DNA from: Mycolicibacterium vulneris
GTDB taxonomy: Bacteria > Actinomycetota > Actinomycetes > Mycobacteriales > Mycobacteriaceae
Reading direction: 5' to 3'
DNA length: 64,000 bases
Assembly: GCF_002104765.1 (NCBI RefSeq)
Contig: NZ_NCXM01000003.1
Coordinates: 1-64,000 of the forward strand
Part shown: in pieces, positions 44,965 to 54,700 of the stretch
Position numbering within the stretch: position 1 is the first letter of the stretch
Layout: each line of letters begins with the position of its first letter
Notes under the pieces: model-generated
Databases searched by the model: none
What the model saw: only the letters and a program-made list of their open reading frames with translations
What the model was told of the DNA's origin: nothing
Translations under genes and position numbers: made by a program

Positions 44965-45549
44965 GTGACAGAACCCCGGGAAGTGCGTCGCCGCCCAGGG
45001 GGGCGAAGTGCCCGAGTAACGGCGGCAGTTCATAAGGCGGTGGACGGGCTGCTAAACGATTGCGGCCCAGGCGGATTCACGGTGGCCGATGTGGCCCGAC
45101 GTGCGGGCGTCAACCCGACGAGCATCCATCGGCGGTGGGGCAGCTTAGAGGCGCTCATCCTCGAGGTCGAGGCGGACAGACTCGCCGAGATCTCACCATT
45201 GCCGGACACCGGAACGCTGCGCGGCGATCTTCTCGCCTACGCCCGGACCGTCGCCGCCGACGTCGGCCGACCAGGCGGATTGGCGTTCCTGCATGCGTTG
45301 ATCGGTGCCCGCGACGTGAACACCGAACAGCGGTCCGCTCCCCTCCTGCGGCGGGCGGCACAGCTTCAGACGATGCTTGACCGCGCCCGCGATCGCGGCG
45401 AACCGTCGCTGCTCTACACCGCTGTCGTGGATTGCGTCCTGGCCCCGGTCTACCTGCGGTACCTGCTCGGCGTGGATATCGACGAGCCGGACCTCGAACT
45501 GTTCGTCGCCCGCACTCTCGCCTCGCCGGAGCTGCCAAATACCGGCTGA
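44965..45549 (+). CDS. TetR-family transcriptional regulator
   Basis: A 194-aa TetR from GTG. The HTH (about residues 14-62) includes FTVADVARRAGVNPTSIHRR and WGSLEALILEV. The C-terminal part follows the TetR_C pattern for ligand binding. It is divergent from the three-hydrolase operon and most likely represses it and itself through the TGCTTTAAG repeats. Bounded downstream by repeat fragment D and copy B. Confidence 0.9.
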   Translation: MTEPREVRRRPGGRSARVTAAVHKAVDGLLNDCGPGGFTVADVARRAGVNPTSIHRRWGSLEALILEVEADRLAEISPLPDTGTLRGDLLAYARTVAADVGRPGGLAFLHALIGARDVNTEQRSAPLLRRAAQLQTMLDRARDRGEPSLLYTAVVDCVLAPVYLRYLLGVDIDEPDLELFVARTLASPELPNTG

Positions 45550-45619
45550 CACGGGGCTATTTGCCTGCCTGGCCGCGGATCACCGTTGTTCAAAAAGAAC
45601 CGAAGCCATTGCTGGTGGT

Positions 45620-45655
45620 CTTCGCTGCAAGACACGCCTGCCTACTTTGACACTC
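45620..45655 (+). repeat. Fragment D of the palindromic repeat
   Basis: CTTCGCTGCAAGACACGCCTG CCTACTTTGACA joins the element's right end to its internal AAGACACGCCTGCCTACTTTGACA segment. It is a rearranged or internally deleted copy. Confidence 0.7.
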
Positions 45656-45829
45656 AATGTCTGCTTGGCCGAAAGCCGTATGGCGCGGGCAGTAGCTTCT
45701 AGCCATGAGTAATGTCTTCTCCCGCAGCGACATAACTCTGACCGGCAGAAAATCCTTTGCGCCGAGCCTAGATGTTGCCGGGCGGGTCGTGGATCAAGAC
45801 GACCTTGTCAAACAAGCTTGCACGTTTGC

Positions 45830-45877
45830 CAATCTTCGCTGCATCTCGACAACTACTGTCGAGATGCAACGAAGATT
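45830..45877. repeat. 21-bp inverted repeat at the left edge of copy B
   Basis: AATCTTCGCTGCATCTCGACA (45831-45851) and its partner at 45857-45877 are inverted with one mismatch and a 5-nt loop (ACTAC). This places a reverse-oriented repeat end head to head with copy B and gives a very stable hairpin. Confidence 0.75.
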
Positions 45878-45946
45878 GACAAGACACGCCTAGCTACTTT
45901 GACGAAACGTCGGCGTGTCGCGGAGGCTTGCTAATCTTCGCTGCAT
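45858..45946 (+). repeat. Palindromic intergenic repeat, copy B
   Basis: Full copy in the same orientation as A and C. It has GATGCAACGAAGATT at the left, GACACGCC/GGCGTGTC internally and AATCTTCGCTGCAT at the right. Similarity to copy C continues for some 10-40 bases beyond it (ATAATCCCAG...GGCCTGCTC). Confidence 0.85.
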
Positions 45947-46033
45947 AATCCCAGGTCAGCGTCCCATTCGCGGCCTGCTCTGGGCCCTTCACTCGCCCGC
46001 TCAAGTCCCTGCTCTGTCAAATTGTGCCTACGT

Positions 46034-47122
46034 CTAGCTAGTCAGAGGAGCTGTCGCGAGCACAGAGTTGACGTTGAATGCGCTTCCAAATCGACTGATA
46101 CGCCACTGGGCCTCACCCGCCCGTCGACGGGCTCGCACCACGCCAGTGAGTCTGGGATTGCTTACGGTGAAACCAAATTCATTCATCCAGGGCGCGGACG
46201 TCGGCGCCGCCTGATGCAGCTGGCCACGCTTACACAAGCGGACCCAGTCCGCGTGAGTCGGCAGTCTGACCGAGCCTGTCTCGAATGGCGTGACCGCCAG
46301 TTCACGCGGTTCTTGGGTCAGCGCCCCCCACATTGGCTCGTGATCAGCACCTGCGCTGCCGTGATGGGGAATTTTCACCAAGTCAGCGGGCTTCAAGTGG
46401 CCGTGGTCTCGCTCAGCCAACACAGCGGCCCAGCCGCAATTGGCCGGCGTATTCTCTAGGTCAGCACCAAGCAACGCATGGCCTGCCGGGGTCTCAAGGT
46501 GAAGCACGACGCTGCAGGAATTCTGGCGGCGCAACTCGGTGCGAACTGCCGGCCAGCCCTTACCAACACAATCCGCTATCGCTACTTGTGACTCGCGAAT
46601 TGCGGCATCGAGCGGCGACAGCGCCGTCAGTCGAACGTCGTCTGCGTAAGGTCGTGACCAACCGACTTGGAGAGTGCGAAGGCCGTCCAAGAATCTCGCG
46701 CGCTTCCTCTCAAGCGCGCGGTTGAGCGTGTCGGGCACTTCACCGAACACTGTCGGCTCGCCCCGATCGCTGCTGAACAAACTCTGAAAGAGACTGACCC
46801 CCAACGGTGCCGTAACCAAGAGCTGCGCATCCATGTAGTAGCCGTGCAGCAGACCAACACCTTCGAAGTGGTCCTTATGAAAATGAGTCAGATAAATATC
46901 TCTGACGCGTTCCGGCCTCACCTGCATGTTGTCGAGGTACCAACGAGCGGCCGGCATATCGGTCCAATCCTCGTCCGCTGACCCGTCAATGCCGTAGTGA
47001 AAAAGACTGTCGACGATGGCCCACTGTTCTCGGCCCACGTGCATAACCACGCACTCTCCGAAGCCTCGACCTAAAAGCGTGACCTCGAATTCGTCTGAAT
47101 CAGGCGGTGTCCCAAGCGTCAT
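46034..47122 (-). CDS. Metallo-beta-lactamase-fold hydrolase, conflict-type
   Basis: A 362-aa MBL-fold protein. The metal motif TxHxHxDH is LTHFHKDHFEG (His80, His82, Asp84, His85); the later LLGADLENTP and VKIPHHGSAGADH match the ComEC/Rec2-like branch. No transmembrane segment is present, so it is cytoplasmic. The start overlaps the upstream PRTase-like gene by 4 bp (ATGA), so the two are co-translated. MBL proteins of this branch occur in several defence systems (for example with AVAST type 1), probably as nucleases or phosphodiesterases. The substrate here is unknown. Confidence 0.85.
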   Translation of the reverse strand: MTLGTPPDSDEFEVTLLGRGFGECVVMHVGREQWAIVDSLFHYGIDGSADEDWTDMPAARWYLDNMQVRPERVRDIYLTHFHKDHFEGVGLLHGYYMDAQLLVTAPLGVSLFQSLFSSDRGEPTVFGEVPDTLNRALERKRARFLDGLRTLQVGWSRPYADDVRLTALSPLDAAIRESQVAIADCVGKGWPAVRTELRRQNSCSVVLHLETPAGHALLGADLENTPANCGWAAVLAERDHGHLKPADLVKIPHHGSAGADHEPMWGALTQEPRELAVTPFETGSVRLPTHADWVRLCKRGQLHQAAPTSAPWMNEFGFTVSNPRLTGVVRARRRAGEAQWRISRFGSAFNVNSVLATAPLTS

Positions 47123-49233
47123 CCGGCGTGTACTGCAGCAACAGCTGCAGCTAGTTGCGGGTCATCCAGCGGTGGCTCATGTCGAACTCTCACACGTGAG
47201 GTTCGATCGAAACTTTCGTCGGCGTCGCGTTGAAACACGGTCCAGACCACCAACGAGCCCTCTTGCAACGCTCTGCCGTCCCTGTCGGAAAGTCGCGCCA
47301 GCGGCATCTGCACTGTTTGCGCCTGGCTCTCGCCGGTTGCATCAAACTGGACGCTGAAGAATCCATCGCGGATTGAGACGACTTCCCCGTCGGATTGCGA
47401 CAAGATATCGCCAGGTACGGCTTTCTCAATGAGAGACTTGAGCTCCTCCAGTCTCCCGACCGGCGTGGTGGTTTCGGCTCGCGTGACCGCAGTCGTGGCT
47501 AGTGTGGAAGCAACGCTTTTCAGCGGAAAGCCCGAGTTAGCCGCTCTGCAGTAGGCGTCCCATTCCCCGGTCTCGGCTGCTTGGGTGAGTGGCGTCATCG
47601 CGAGTGAAGCCGTTTCGCCTATCCGGTAGCACCGATAGACGACATCGCGGGTCTCGTCATACTGGGTGACAGGGACGATGATCCCTAAGTCGTTGCCGGT
47701 GTCAATCCCAAGCGTGATTAGTGCGCGATCCCAAGATGAGCCCAAAAGCGCATCAGGCAAAAGCGCGGCTGTCAAATCTCGCAGAGTGATTCCTTGCGAC
47801 AGAACCCTCTGCTCCCTGCCGGAAGCGAACCTGTCCTCATACTCAGCGAGAGTTCGCATAGCTCGAATTGCGCTGCGCTGCGCCGCTTCATACACCTCGT
47901 TGATCTGGCCGAAAACGGAGCAAATGGCGTGGCCGAAAATTAGTCCAACCTTGCTCACTTCGCCTGCGCTCGGCCTGATCGGGGTACCGGTCGATGCGAT
48001 GATTTCGCGGTTCTCCGACAACAGCTTTCGAAGAAGTGGCTCACGGAGCAACGGAGACGAACTTGGCCGCGCGATCGGAGCCCGAGTGACGGCGTACTGC
48101 TCGTCACATTTTCGTCCGCGGTAGCCCTCAGTAATCCCGTCGATCAGCTTATCGATTAATGGGGCGTACGAGCCGAAATACATCCGTACGTGTAGGGGGT
48201 CCAACCTCGCAGTCGCAAGCTCTGGATTACCTTGGTCAGCCGCGGCCAGTGCTTCTTCAAGCACGCAAGTCGCAACGTACATCTGCACCAGACGGTGTCG
48301 GGCGACGGGAGACCACTGATCCGAAGCTAGCTGGACGGAACCCATGTTGTCGACGACCGAACGACTATTGGTGATCGCGATCAGAGCCGCATCTAATTGA
48401 CTTGTCGAGCACGGCGATAGCATCGCGATTGGCACGATGCGGACTCTCACCTGACGATCTCCGCCGAAGCGGACGTAACTGCGTAGTTTCATAATGTCGA
48501 TGAGCTGCGCGACTTCTTGAGGCAGCCGGCCCAGGATCCGACGCACCGTCAAGTCGGTCGGAACTTGCGTATAGCAAAGCTGGCCGGGATCACCGAAAAC
48601 GGGTGCCGTGACATCGGCGGCGTACCAATTTTCGTGCGACAGGTATCGCAGCCAGCGCTCCTCTGTCGTATGAATGACAGTGGTCGTAGGAAAGTCACTG
48701 AACAATGGCATTCCCTCAGCGAACAGCGTCGCGACCACCTGTTCAGCGAACCGCGCGACCTCTGCCGAAGAGCGTTTCTGGAGACCCTCAAGTTTGACCG
48801 CATCGACGAGATAGTCGGCCTTCTGCTCACTATCGATGCAAACCGCCACGCATTCGACGCTTCCGCCTTGGGGAAGGCGAGCCTCGATCTCGGCGTAGAT
48901 CCGAAGAAGCGTCGTTCCCACGACCACGCTGTCGTCGAGGAGAAGAACCCGACTCCACTTCCATTTACCAGGGACGTCCAGGAACCGATCGGATATAACC
49001 TCGCAGACGTCCTCCAACGGATGCATGCCATTCGCAACCAGCAGCTGATACACGCACGCCAGTCGGCGTGCCGCCAGAACCACGACGTCGATCTCTCTTG
49101 CCTCAGCCCGCCGACGCGCCAACGCGAACACCTCGATCAGACCTCTCCGGAGGTCGTCATCTTGGATGCGATGCAGTACTCCATCGAGCTTGCGCTGGGG
49201 GCGACCCCTAAACATTTCAAATGGGGAGGGCAT
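47119..49233 (-). CDS. Large phosphoribosyltransferase-like domain protein
   Basis: A 704-aa protein. Residues about 45-200 form a PRTase-like domain: a strand with IDVVVLAARRLACVY, then VLLLDDSVVVGTTL (96-109), which fits the PRPP-binding loop, then an edge strand VECVAVCID. The middle (about 230-600) is helical and unassigned. Residues about 610-690 are beta-rich with an SH3- or OB-like look (GEVVSIRDGFFSVQFD). No HTH or membrane segment is seen. PRTase domains are known in biological conflict systems, where they may make or sense nucleotide signals. Coupled to the MBL gene; I cannot name the system. Confidence 0.65.
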   Translation of the reverse strand: MPSPFEMFRGRPQRKLDGVLHRIQDDDLRRGLIEVFALARRRAEAREIDVVVLAARRLACVYQLLVANGMHPLEDVCEVISDRFLDVPGKWKWSRVLLLDDSVVVGTTLLRIYAEIEARLPQGGSVECVAVCIDSEQKADYLVDAVKLEGLQKRSSAEVARFAEQVVATLFAEGMPLFSDFPTTTVIHTTEERWLRYLSHENWYAADVTAPVFGDPGQLCYTQVPTDLTVRRILGRLPQEVAQLIDIMKLRSYVRFGGDRQVRVRIVPIAMLSPCSTSQLDAALIAITNSRSVVDNMGSVQLASDQWSPVARHRLVQMYVATCVLEEALAAADQGNPELATARLDPLHVRMYFGSYAPLIDKLIDGITEGYRGRKCDEQYAVTRAPIARPSSSPLLREPLLRKLLSENREIIASTGTPIRPSAGEVSKVGLIFGHAICSVFGQINEVYEAAQRSAIRAMRTLAEYEDRFASGREQRVLSQGITLRDLTAALLPDALLGSSWDRALITLGIDTGNDLGIIVPVTQYDETRDVVYRCYRIGETASLAMTPLTQAAETGEWDAYCRAANSGFPLKSVASTLATTAVTRAETTTPVGRLEELKSLIEKAVPGDILSQSDGEVVSIRDGFFSVQFDATGESQAQTVQMPLARLSDRDGRALQEGSLVVWTVFQRDADESFDRTSRVRVRHEPPLDDPQLAAAVAAVHAG

Positions 49234-49747
49234 CTGACCACACTAATGGCGAGCGCAGCTGCAGCGTCACGCGCGGCGGCCCGACCGAAGTCAGCGTCTC
49301 GACACACGCGACCGACTGCACTCTCAAACGACCAGTTGCACAACGCGCTACCGCGATCATCCGGACATCCTCAGTCGCCACATGTTGCATCGTCCACAAT
49401 TCTAATCGCGACGTGGGGAAATACGGCGGATTGAAGTCACATCTGCCTCGGCAGCCCCAAGAGGCTGGGGAGGCAACGACGCGCTTCTAATGCCAATCTG
49501 ACGGGGAACTAGATGTCTCATTTCTCTCAAAACTGAATCCCGCATACCGGCCACTTGCATGATTGCGGTTACCAGTCGACCACTCTCAGCAGGATCCGCG
49601 TTGGCGGAACTTACATAAGGCGCTGAGCAGTGCAAAATCAGTGGTTGATCAACGGGGTCGAACGTAGACACGACACACGAGGCGCGGGTGGTTGCAGCGG
49701 GCGAAGTAACAAACTGCGGCTGAACCAATGCCCTAGCGGGAGGTCCA
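49234..49747. other. 514-bp divergent intergenic region
   Basis: The shared upstream region of the PRTase-MBL operon and the gene pair at 49748. It contains a minus-strand frame at 49402-49728 (108 codons, MVQPQFVTSPAATTRASCVV...) that has moderately protein-like composition but no ribosome site or recognisable motif. I leave it uncalled. No RNA gene is recognised. Confidence 0.4.
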
Positions 49748-50284
49748 ATGGCGAACAGCTACACACCAGAAGAGCGCACACAGCTCGCGTCCGTCCTCGG
49801 ATGCTCGATAGATGAGATCGACGACCGGATAAAAGGATTCGTTGCTGCCGCGCACGAGGAGTACGTGCGAATGATGTTGGGGCAGCACGTCTACAGCAGA
49901 GGTCAGGATATCAAGGTCTACCGGCTCTGCCTTTTGATTAAGCATGCATTCGGCGAAATACCTACCGAGGGTGAAGTGAGCGCAATCTTTCAGACCACCA
50001 CCACCGAAAGTCGTAGCCTCCTGCGAGCCGTGAGAGCGAAGTATCAGTACGAATTACGACAAGCGACCCACGATACAATGGCCAGGGTATTCACGCAGGC
50101 GACGCAGGATGCCGATGCCGACACCTGGTCCCTTATCTGCGGGTCGGAGAACATCATCGAAGAGATGAACGACGCGATCGCGCGGTACAACGGGGCACTG
50201 CCTAAGATTAAGCGGGCGGCCGGAACTGCGGGTCAGTACGTTATCGAAGCTTCCACACATGCCGCTCTCACCTCAATACTCTGA
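49748..50284 (+). CDS. Hypothetical helical protein, partner of membrane gene
   Basis: A 178-aa soluble, largely alpha-helical protein, preceded by GGGAGGTCCA. I do not recognise a family. The middle (KVYRLCLLIKHAFGEIPTEG to RAVRAKYQYEL) could be a winged-helix- or death-like helical unit; the C-terminus (IEEMNDAIARYNGALPKIK) is amphipathic. Its stop overlaps the next start (TGATG), so it is co-translated with a membrane protein. The location inside a repeat-bounded block next to MBL/PRTase genes suggests an accessory function. Confidence 0.7.
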   Translation: MANSYTPEERTQLASVLGCSIDEIDDRIKGFVAAAHEEYVRMMLGQHVYSRGQDIKVYRLCLLIKHAFGEIPTEGEVSAIFQTTTTESRSLLRAVRAKYQYELRQATHDTMARVFTQATQDADADTWSLICGSENIIEEMNDAIARYNGALPKIKRAAGTAGQYVIEASTHAALTSIL

Positions 50285-50694
50285 TGGATGTGACCGGCGA
50301 CCTACTCAGCGCAGCGAGCCTTCTTCTCGCCAGCGTCGGTTTGCTTTTCTCCGCATGGCAGGCGGAAATAACCTCCGCCGTGGAGGTCTCGATCAAGGGA
50401 ATGCGAGCCGACCGAGGTCCTCGGATCTCTCAAGTCAAGCAGGCGTTGCTTTTTCGCGCCCTCCCCTTGCTACTTGCCGTCTTGTTGATCGTAGCGACTC
50501 TCGCGCCACCAGCTCTCGGCGTAATTATTCACTCGCTGACCGACTGCCGCGGTAATCCGTATGACCCCATCAGGGCGATGTTTCTTGGAGTGTGGATCCT
50601 GGCGGTGGGACTGGCATTTGCGGTCGGATCCCAACTGATAAAGCTCAATTCGAAGCGACGGCTCCTCAATCGGCCCGATGCAGCGACGACATAA
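50284..50694 (+). CDS. Hypothetical three-helix membrane protein
   Basis: A 136-aa protein with three predicted transmembrane segments (residues about 6-26, 57-80, 98-120). A basic, soluble loop (KGMRADRGPRISQVKQ) lies between the first two, and a charged tail ends the protein. It is translationally coupled to the preceding gene. Such soluble sensor plus small membrane effector pairs are typical of abortive-infection modules, but no motif supports this directly. Confidence 0.7.
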   Translation: MDVTGDLLSAASLLLASVGLLFSAWQAEITSAVEVSIKGMRADRGPRISQVKQALLFRALPLLLAVLLIVATLAPPALGVIIHSLTDCRGNPYDPIRAMFLGVWILAVGLAFAVGSQLIKLNSKRRLLNRPDAATT

Positions 50695-51052
50695 CGCGTT
50701 GCCGGACTCAAGCAGCGTTGCTATTTCGCTTTAACACCCGTGGCGCTTCGTCCACGGCTAGCTACGAAGCTGCGAAACTCTCTGGTCGTCAACGTAAGTC
50801 AGCGCAACAGCTGCTCGTATTTCTTGTCGAGATGCAGTGAAGATTGACGAGACACGCCTGCCTACTTTGACAAAACATCGGCGTGTCGCGGAGGCTTGTC
50901 AATCTTCGCTGCATAATCCCAGCTCAACCCGGTTCCAGGCCTGCTCGGTCTTTCCACGATCTCAAATAATCCGTTAGTTCGAATGGCGCCAGCAGCGCTG
51001 CGATAAGCGGCATTCCGCTGCCAGCGTCAATGCGACGTTTGGAATGTCGCAA
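50695..51052. other. Intergenic region with repeat copy C
   Basis: No gene is supported outside the repeat. The region separates the MBL/PRTase block from the Avs-like operon. Confidence 0.5.
50825..50914 (+). repeat. Palindromic intergenic repeat, copy C
   Basis: Full copy. The termini ATGCAGTGAAGATTGAC and GTCAATCTTCGCTGCAT are inverted repeats with a single mismatch over 17 bp; GACACGCC and GGCGTGTC are a perfect internal pair. Same orientation as A and B. Confidence 0.87.
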
Positions 51053-51730
51053 TCACGTATCGCGATGGTTGAGCCATTGCTTCACAGCGCGCAAACTCTC
51101 ACTTAAGCTGTCAATAGCTTCGATAAGGCGCTCGGTAGCTACCGACACCGGCTCGACACTGAGAGATTTGTCATCGGCGGTGTCTGAAGTGCCATCAAGG
51201 TCCTTGCGCGGGTCGCTGCGCAGGCGCTCCAACCGTCGGATCGCTCTGCGGTAGTCATCCTCCAGGACATCTCGAGCTACTGAAGTCCACTCCTCTTCTT
51301 CATCGGATGCTTGCGCTCCTGCGACCGCTACAGCCAACCGGACTACTTTGCGTGCACCGGCGTCGAGCGCGCACGCCGCTTCCAGCAGATCGGACACCAT
51401 TAAGCTATCCGGCGCTGGGGCCCGTGAATTTCTGAACAGATCGAAGTAGCCCCAACGCGTATCCCCAGCGAGTCGGTCCAGCGCGGCGAAAATGTTGTCG
51501 AAATTGCCAAGCGGTGTTCCCGCCATCGGTAGCTCCCGCCGTCGCTGCCACAACTGAAGTACAACGTCAAACGCCTCTCTACGGGCAGAATCGCGCGCTT
51601 GACCTGACAGACGTTCGCTTTTAGCGAGGACCTCTGCTAGGTACTCAGCCATCCAGCGCCCCAGAAAGTCGTCCTCGTCCAACGTGGATGCAAGTCGTTG
51701 GCCCAGTGCAACAACATCGTCATAACTCAA
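51053..51730 (-). CDS. Accessory protein of the Avs-like system
   Basis: A 225-aa acidic, helical, soluble protein starting at TTG inside the last codons of the giant gene (11-bp overlap, AAGGA upstream). The N-terminal pattern DDFLGRWMAEYLAEVLAKSE recalls small accessory proteins coded beside STAND-type defence genes, from memory. The remaining helices (VVLQLWQRRRELP, VVRLAVAVAG) have no catalytic motif. The tight overlap implies fixed stoichiometry with the giant protein; it may be a chaperone, inhibitor or sensor subunit. Confidence 0.7.
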   Translation of the reverse strand: MSYDDVVALGQRLASTLDEDDFLGRWMAEYLAEVLAKSERLSGQARDSARREAFDVVLQLWQRRRELPMAGTPLGNFDNIFAALDRLAGDTRWGYFDLFRNSRAPAPDSLMVSDLLEAACALDAGARKVVRLAVAVAGAQASDEEEEWTSVARDVLEDDYRRAIRRLERLRSDPRKDLDGTSDTADDKSLSVEPVSVATERLIEAIDSLSESLRAVKQWLNHRDT

Positions 51731-54700
51731 TGCGAAGGCCGTCCTTCCCGATCACGTAGTACATCGTGGACGATTCGACGTAGGACACGTTGTCCTCGTC
51801 CAAATGATCTCTGTAAGAGCGCCTTTCGTGATGAGAGAAAGGGTGGATAGTGACTTGAACGAGCAACAATCGTCTTTCACAGGCTATTAGCTCCGCCAAA
51901 AAACCCCGATCGATCACTAGTTCGTCACCGGACGACCCCACCATCTCGCTCTGGCTCACCTCCTCGCGATCGTCCCAAACCACCGAATGCATCACCGCGC
52001 GATCGCCTCTCGTCCATGACCGTAAATCCTCGTCTCCGCGGAGCCCGTACATGGCTACGACCTCGTCGCACGGCCGAGCTGGTGGGTAGCCGATCCGACC
52101 TGCAAATGGGTCTTGGGCATCCCGCCCGGTACTCGCGCCACCGTCGCGGATCCAACCCTTCAGCGAGAACCGTCCCGCCTTCGACGACTCATAGTCCCCT
52201 GCTGCCGGCAGCGATAGCGGCGTAGTGGATTGCGCTGAGCGGACGGCACGAAGAAACGACTCAGCGACAACAGGATCAATCAGCGCACTCCTCACGTGGG
52301 AGTCCAGCGAGCGCGATCGGGTCACGACTTCCCGCTTACCCCATACCATGATGGTCGTCGCAGAAGGCTCCAGGATCTCCTCGAAATCGTCCCGGCGAAC
52401 GGCGAACAACCAGTCGTCGTCTCGTACCGACGAATCAGTGGAGGAAAACTCTCCAATTGCCTTCACCGGCGGAGCAAGGTCTCGGCGGTCTGAGAGCCAT
52501 CGCCCATCGCCGCGAGTCACTCGATGTTTGGAGAGAAAGCGTTGGTACTCGTCGTCACCTTCGTCGTAGCGGCGCACAACCGGAAGGCGGCGCACGAGCC
52601 TGCCTGCTAGCTCACTAATCGCGTGTATCGCACCATAGAAACCAAGATCATCACTGCTGGGCCAATCTGACCGGTACGCCTTCGTCGGCCCCTCGTAGAG
52701 GCCGAGTTCGCGCCGGGCATCCTGCGTAGGCAATCGCCCCGCCCCGTCTCCCGCCTCGGCGCCCGCAAGGTCTCCCACGAGTCGTTCGACCGCGTCCCTG
52801 TGCAGTCCGAACGCGTCTCCCAACGGTGCGCACCAGTCGTCTCGGAAGTCGATGAAATAGCGGAATTCGTTGTCGCCCGGATACTCCTGCATCGACTCGT
52901 CGTCGTCGAATTCGGCGATGCACGCCGAGAGATCACCGTCGCTCGCCTCGACCGTAAGCAGGTCGGAAAGCGTGAGGACTCTGCGGTATTTGAAATCTAA
53001 ATCCTCGTTAACCTCGGCGACCGGCGTCCCGATAGTTGCGATGTAGTCCATTTCTTTCTGAGACCAGCGAATGAGGCCGGCGCTGTGCAACGAGCGCACG
53101 CAGTGTCGCGCTGAATGCTGCATCACGACGTGTGGTGGTTGGTCCAGAAGGAGAGTTCGCAATAGCGGCTCGAAGATCGCGACCGTCACGAGTTCTGCTC
53201 GCGCTTGAGACGCGTGAGCCATCGCGAACAGTAACCACTGCAAGGCATGTTTGCGATAGAAAACGAGGCGCGGGTCCACGAAACCCGACAACCAACGGGA
53301 GTCGGTGGCAGCAGCGAACAACGCAATTGCCATGGGGAGTTCGCCGAATTGCAGCAAGAGATCGACGGCGTGGGCTGCGCGCCAACGGACCTCGGCGCGC
53401 GGGTCGCCAAGCGCTGCCCAAAGAAATGCGGCGACCGCTTCGGTGACAGTCTTGGGCTGGAGCGCCGCGGCTTCACCCCGATCGTCAGTCGAACATTCTG
53501 AGACAACGTCGCCGAATAGTGAGGCACATTCGTCGAACACCTCGGCAACGCCGTTATCGTCCAGTCGGTCACTTAATCTGGTCGCGAGGGAATAACATTC
53601 GTCTGAGCTAAGGCGATCCGGAAGTTTCCCCAGGCGCTCGAGAGCGTCACCAATGAACTGATCGGCGTCCCACCCAGTGAGGCGGGCCAGTACGTCGAGA
53701 TCCAAAGGCTCATACCGCGCGCACGTCAGCTGACGCGGAAACCGTTCGAGCACCACCTCGCACAGGGCGCGAGCTTCACCGCGTAGCGCAAGGGGGAGGT
53801 AGTTGATGGATTTGAGACGACCGAGCACCCTATTGCAGTCGAACAGATTGAACTCGTCACTGCCCCGGAAAGCAGCGAGAACCTCAGCCAGGTCCACCGT
53901 CGGGCCGCTCAGGGCCGCATCGATGACGTCATCACTGGAACCTCGTGAAACGTTGCCACGCGCAGACCGCAGTGCAGAGTTCCATACCTCGGCGGAACGG
54001 AAATCCAGCTCTTCATGGGATTCGGCGACGTTCAGGTAAGGAGAACTCCCACTCGCACCTGTGGAGAACCAGTCACGGCTGGTGAAGCCGTCTAATCGGA
54101 CAGGCTTGCGCACAGCACGGTAAATCGGGTCGTACTTGGTCCCTCCAAGGTCGACGGCGGCCTGAGCTGCGGCCGCATCAATTTCCGCGTAGTCCTCGTC
54201 GGAGCGCGGGGTGGACCGTTCGAAGTCACCGAACGCCTTCGCAATTAAGGCCCCTCGTTCTGGCGCGCTTCGGAACGCAGCGGTCAGCCAGTGCACCCTG
54301 GGAACCCGCTCACTTAAGGCGGCGAACGCTAATGCGATAGTCGGTTCTAATTCAGCATCGCTGTCTCGGCTGGCGAACGCGACGGAGATGGCGTCGATGT
54401 CGGCAACGCAGCGATCACGCCAACGCGAGGCACCCGCGATCGCCTCAATGGGACTTAAGGTTCCGGCAATCATAAGAGGATCAGCCGCCCAGATGCCGTC
54501 GCCCATGTAGGGCATGACGCACTCTGCGATTCGCAGTAGGCGCTGCGCTCGTTCATCATCCGGCGACGAACGACGCCCGAAGTGTTTGGCGAGCAGAGTG
54601 AAAGTCCGCCAGCGTTCGTATAAGTCGTCGCCTGCGTGCTCGGAGATCTTGAGGGCCTCGTGAAAGTGTTCGCGGCCTTCGTTGGGATCGAGTCGGTACG

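Larger units (their letters stand above)
45550..46033. other. Intergenic region rich in repeat copies
   Basis: It holds repeat fragment D, an inverted partial copy and full copy B. A 62-codon frame at 45705-45893 (MSNVFSRSDITLTG...) runs into the repeat and lacks support; I do not call it a gene. Confidence 0.5.

Noticed and set aside
45705-45893. Possible small gene of 62 codons
   Set aside because: Its 3' half is the palindromic repeat and no family resemblance was seen.
48517-49434. A 305-codon plus-strand frame
   Set aside because: It is antisense to the PRTase-like gene along most of its length, has no ribosome site and shows low-complexity, Arg/His-rich composition.
41151-50914. CRISPR array
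   Set aside because: Copies are about 90 bp and kilobases apart with genes between them; there are no short regular spacers and no cas genes.
41151-50914. Integron attC sites
   Set aside because: The folded repeats and cassette-like blocks invite the comparison, but no integrase or canonical GTTRRRY core was found.
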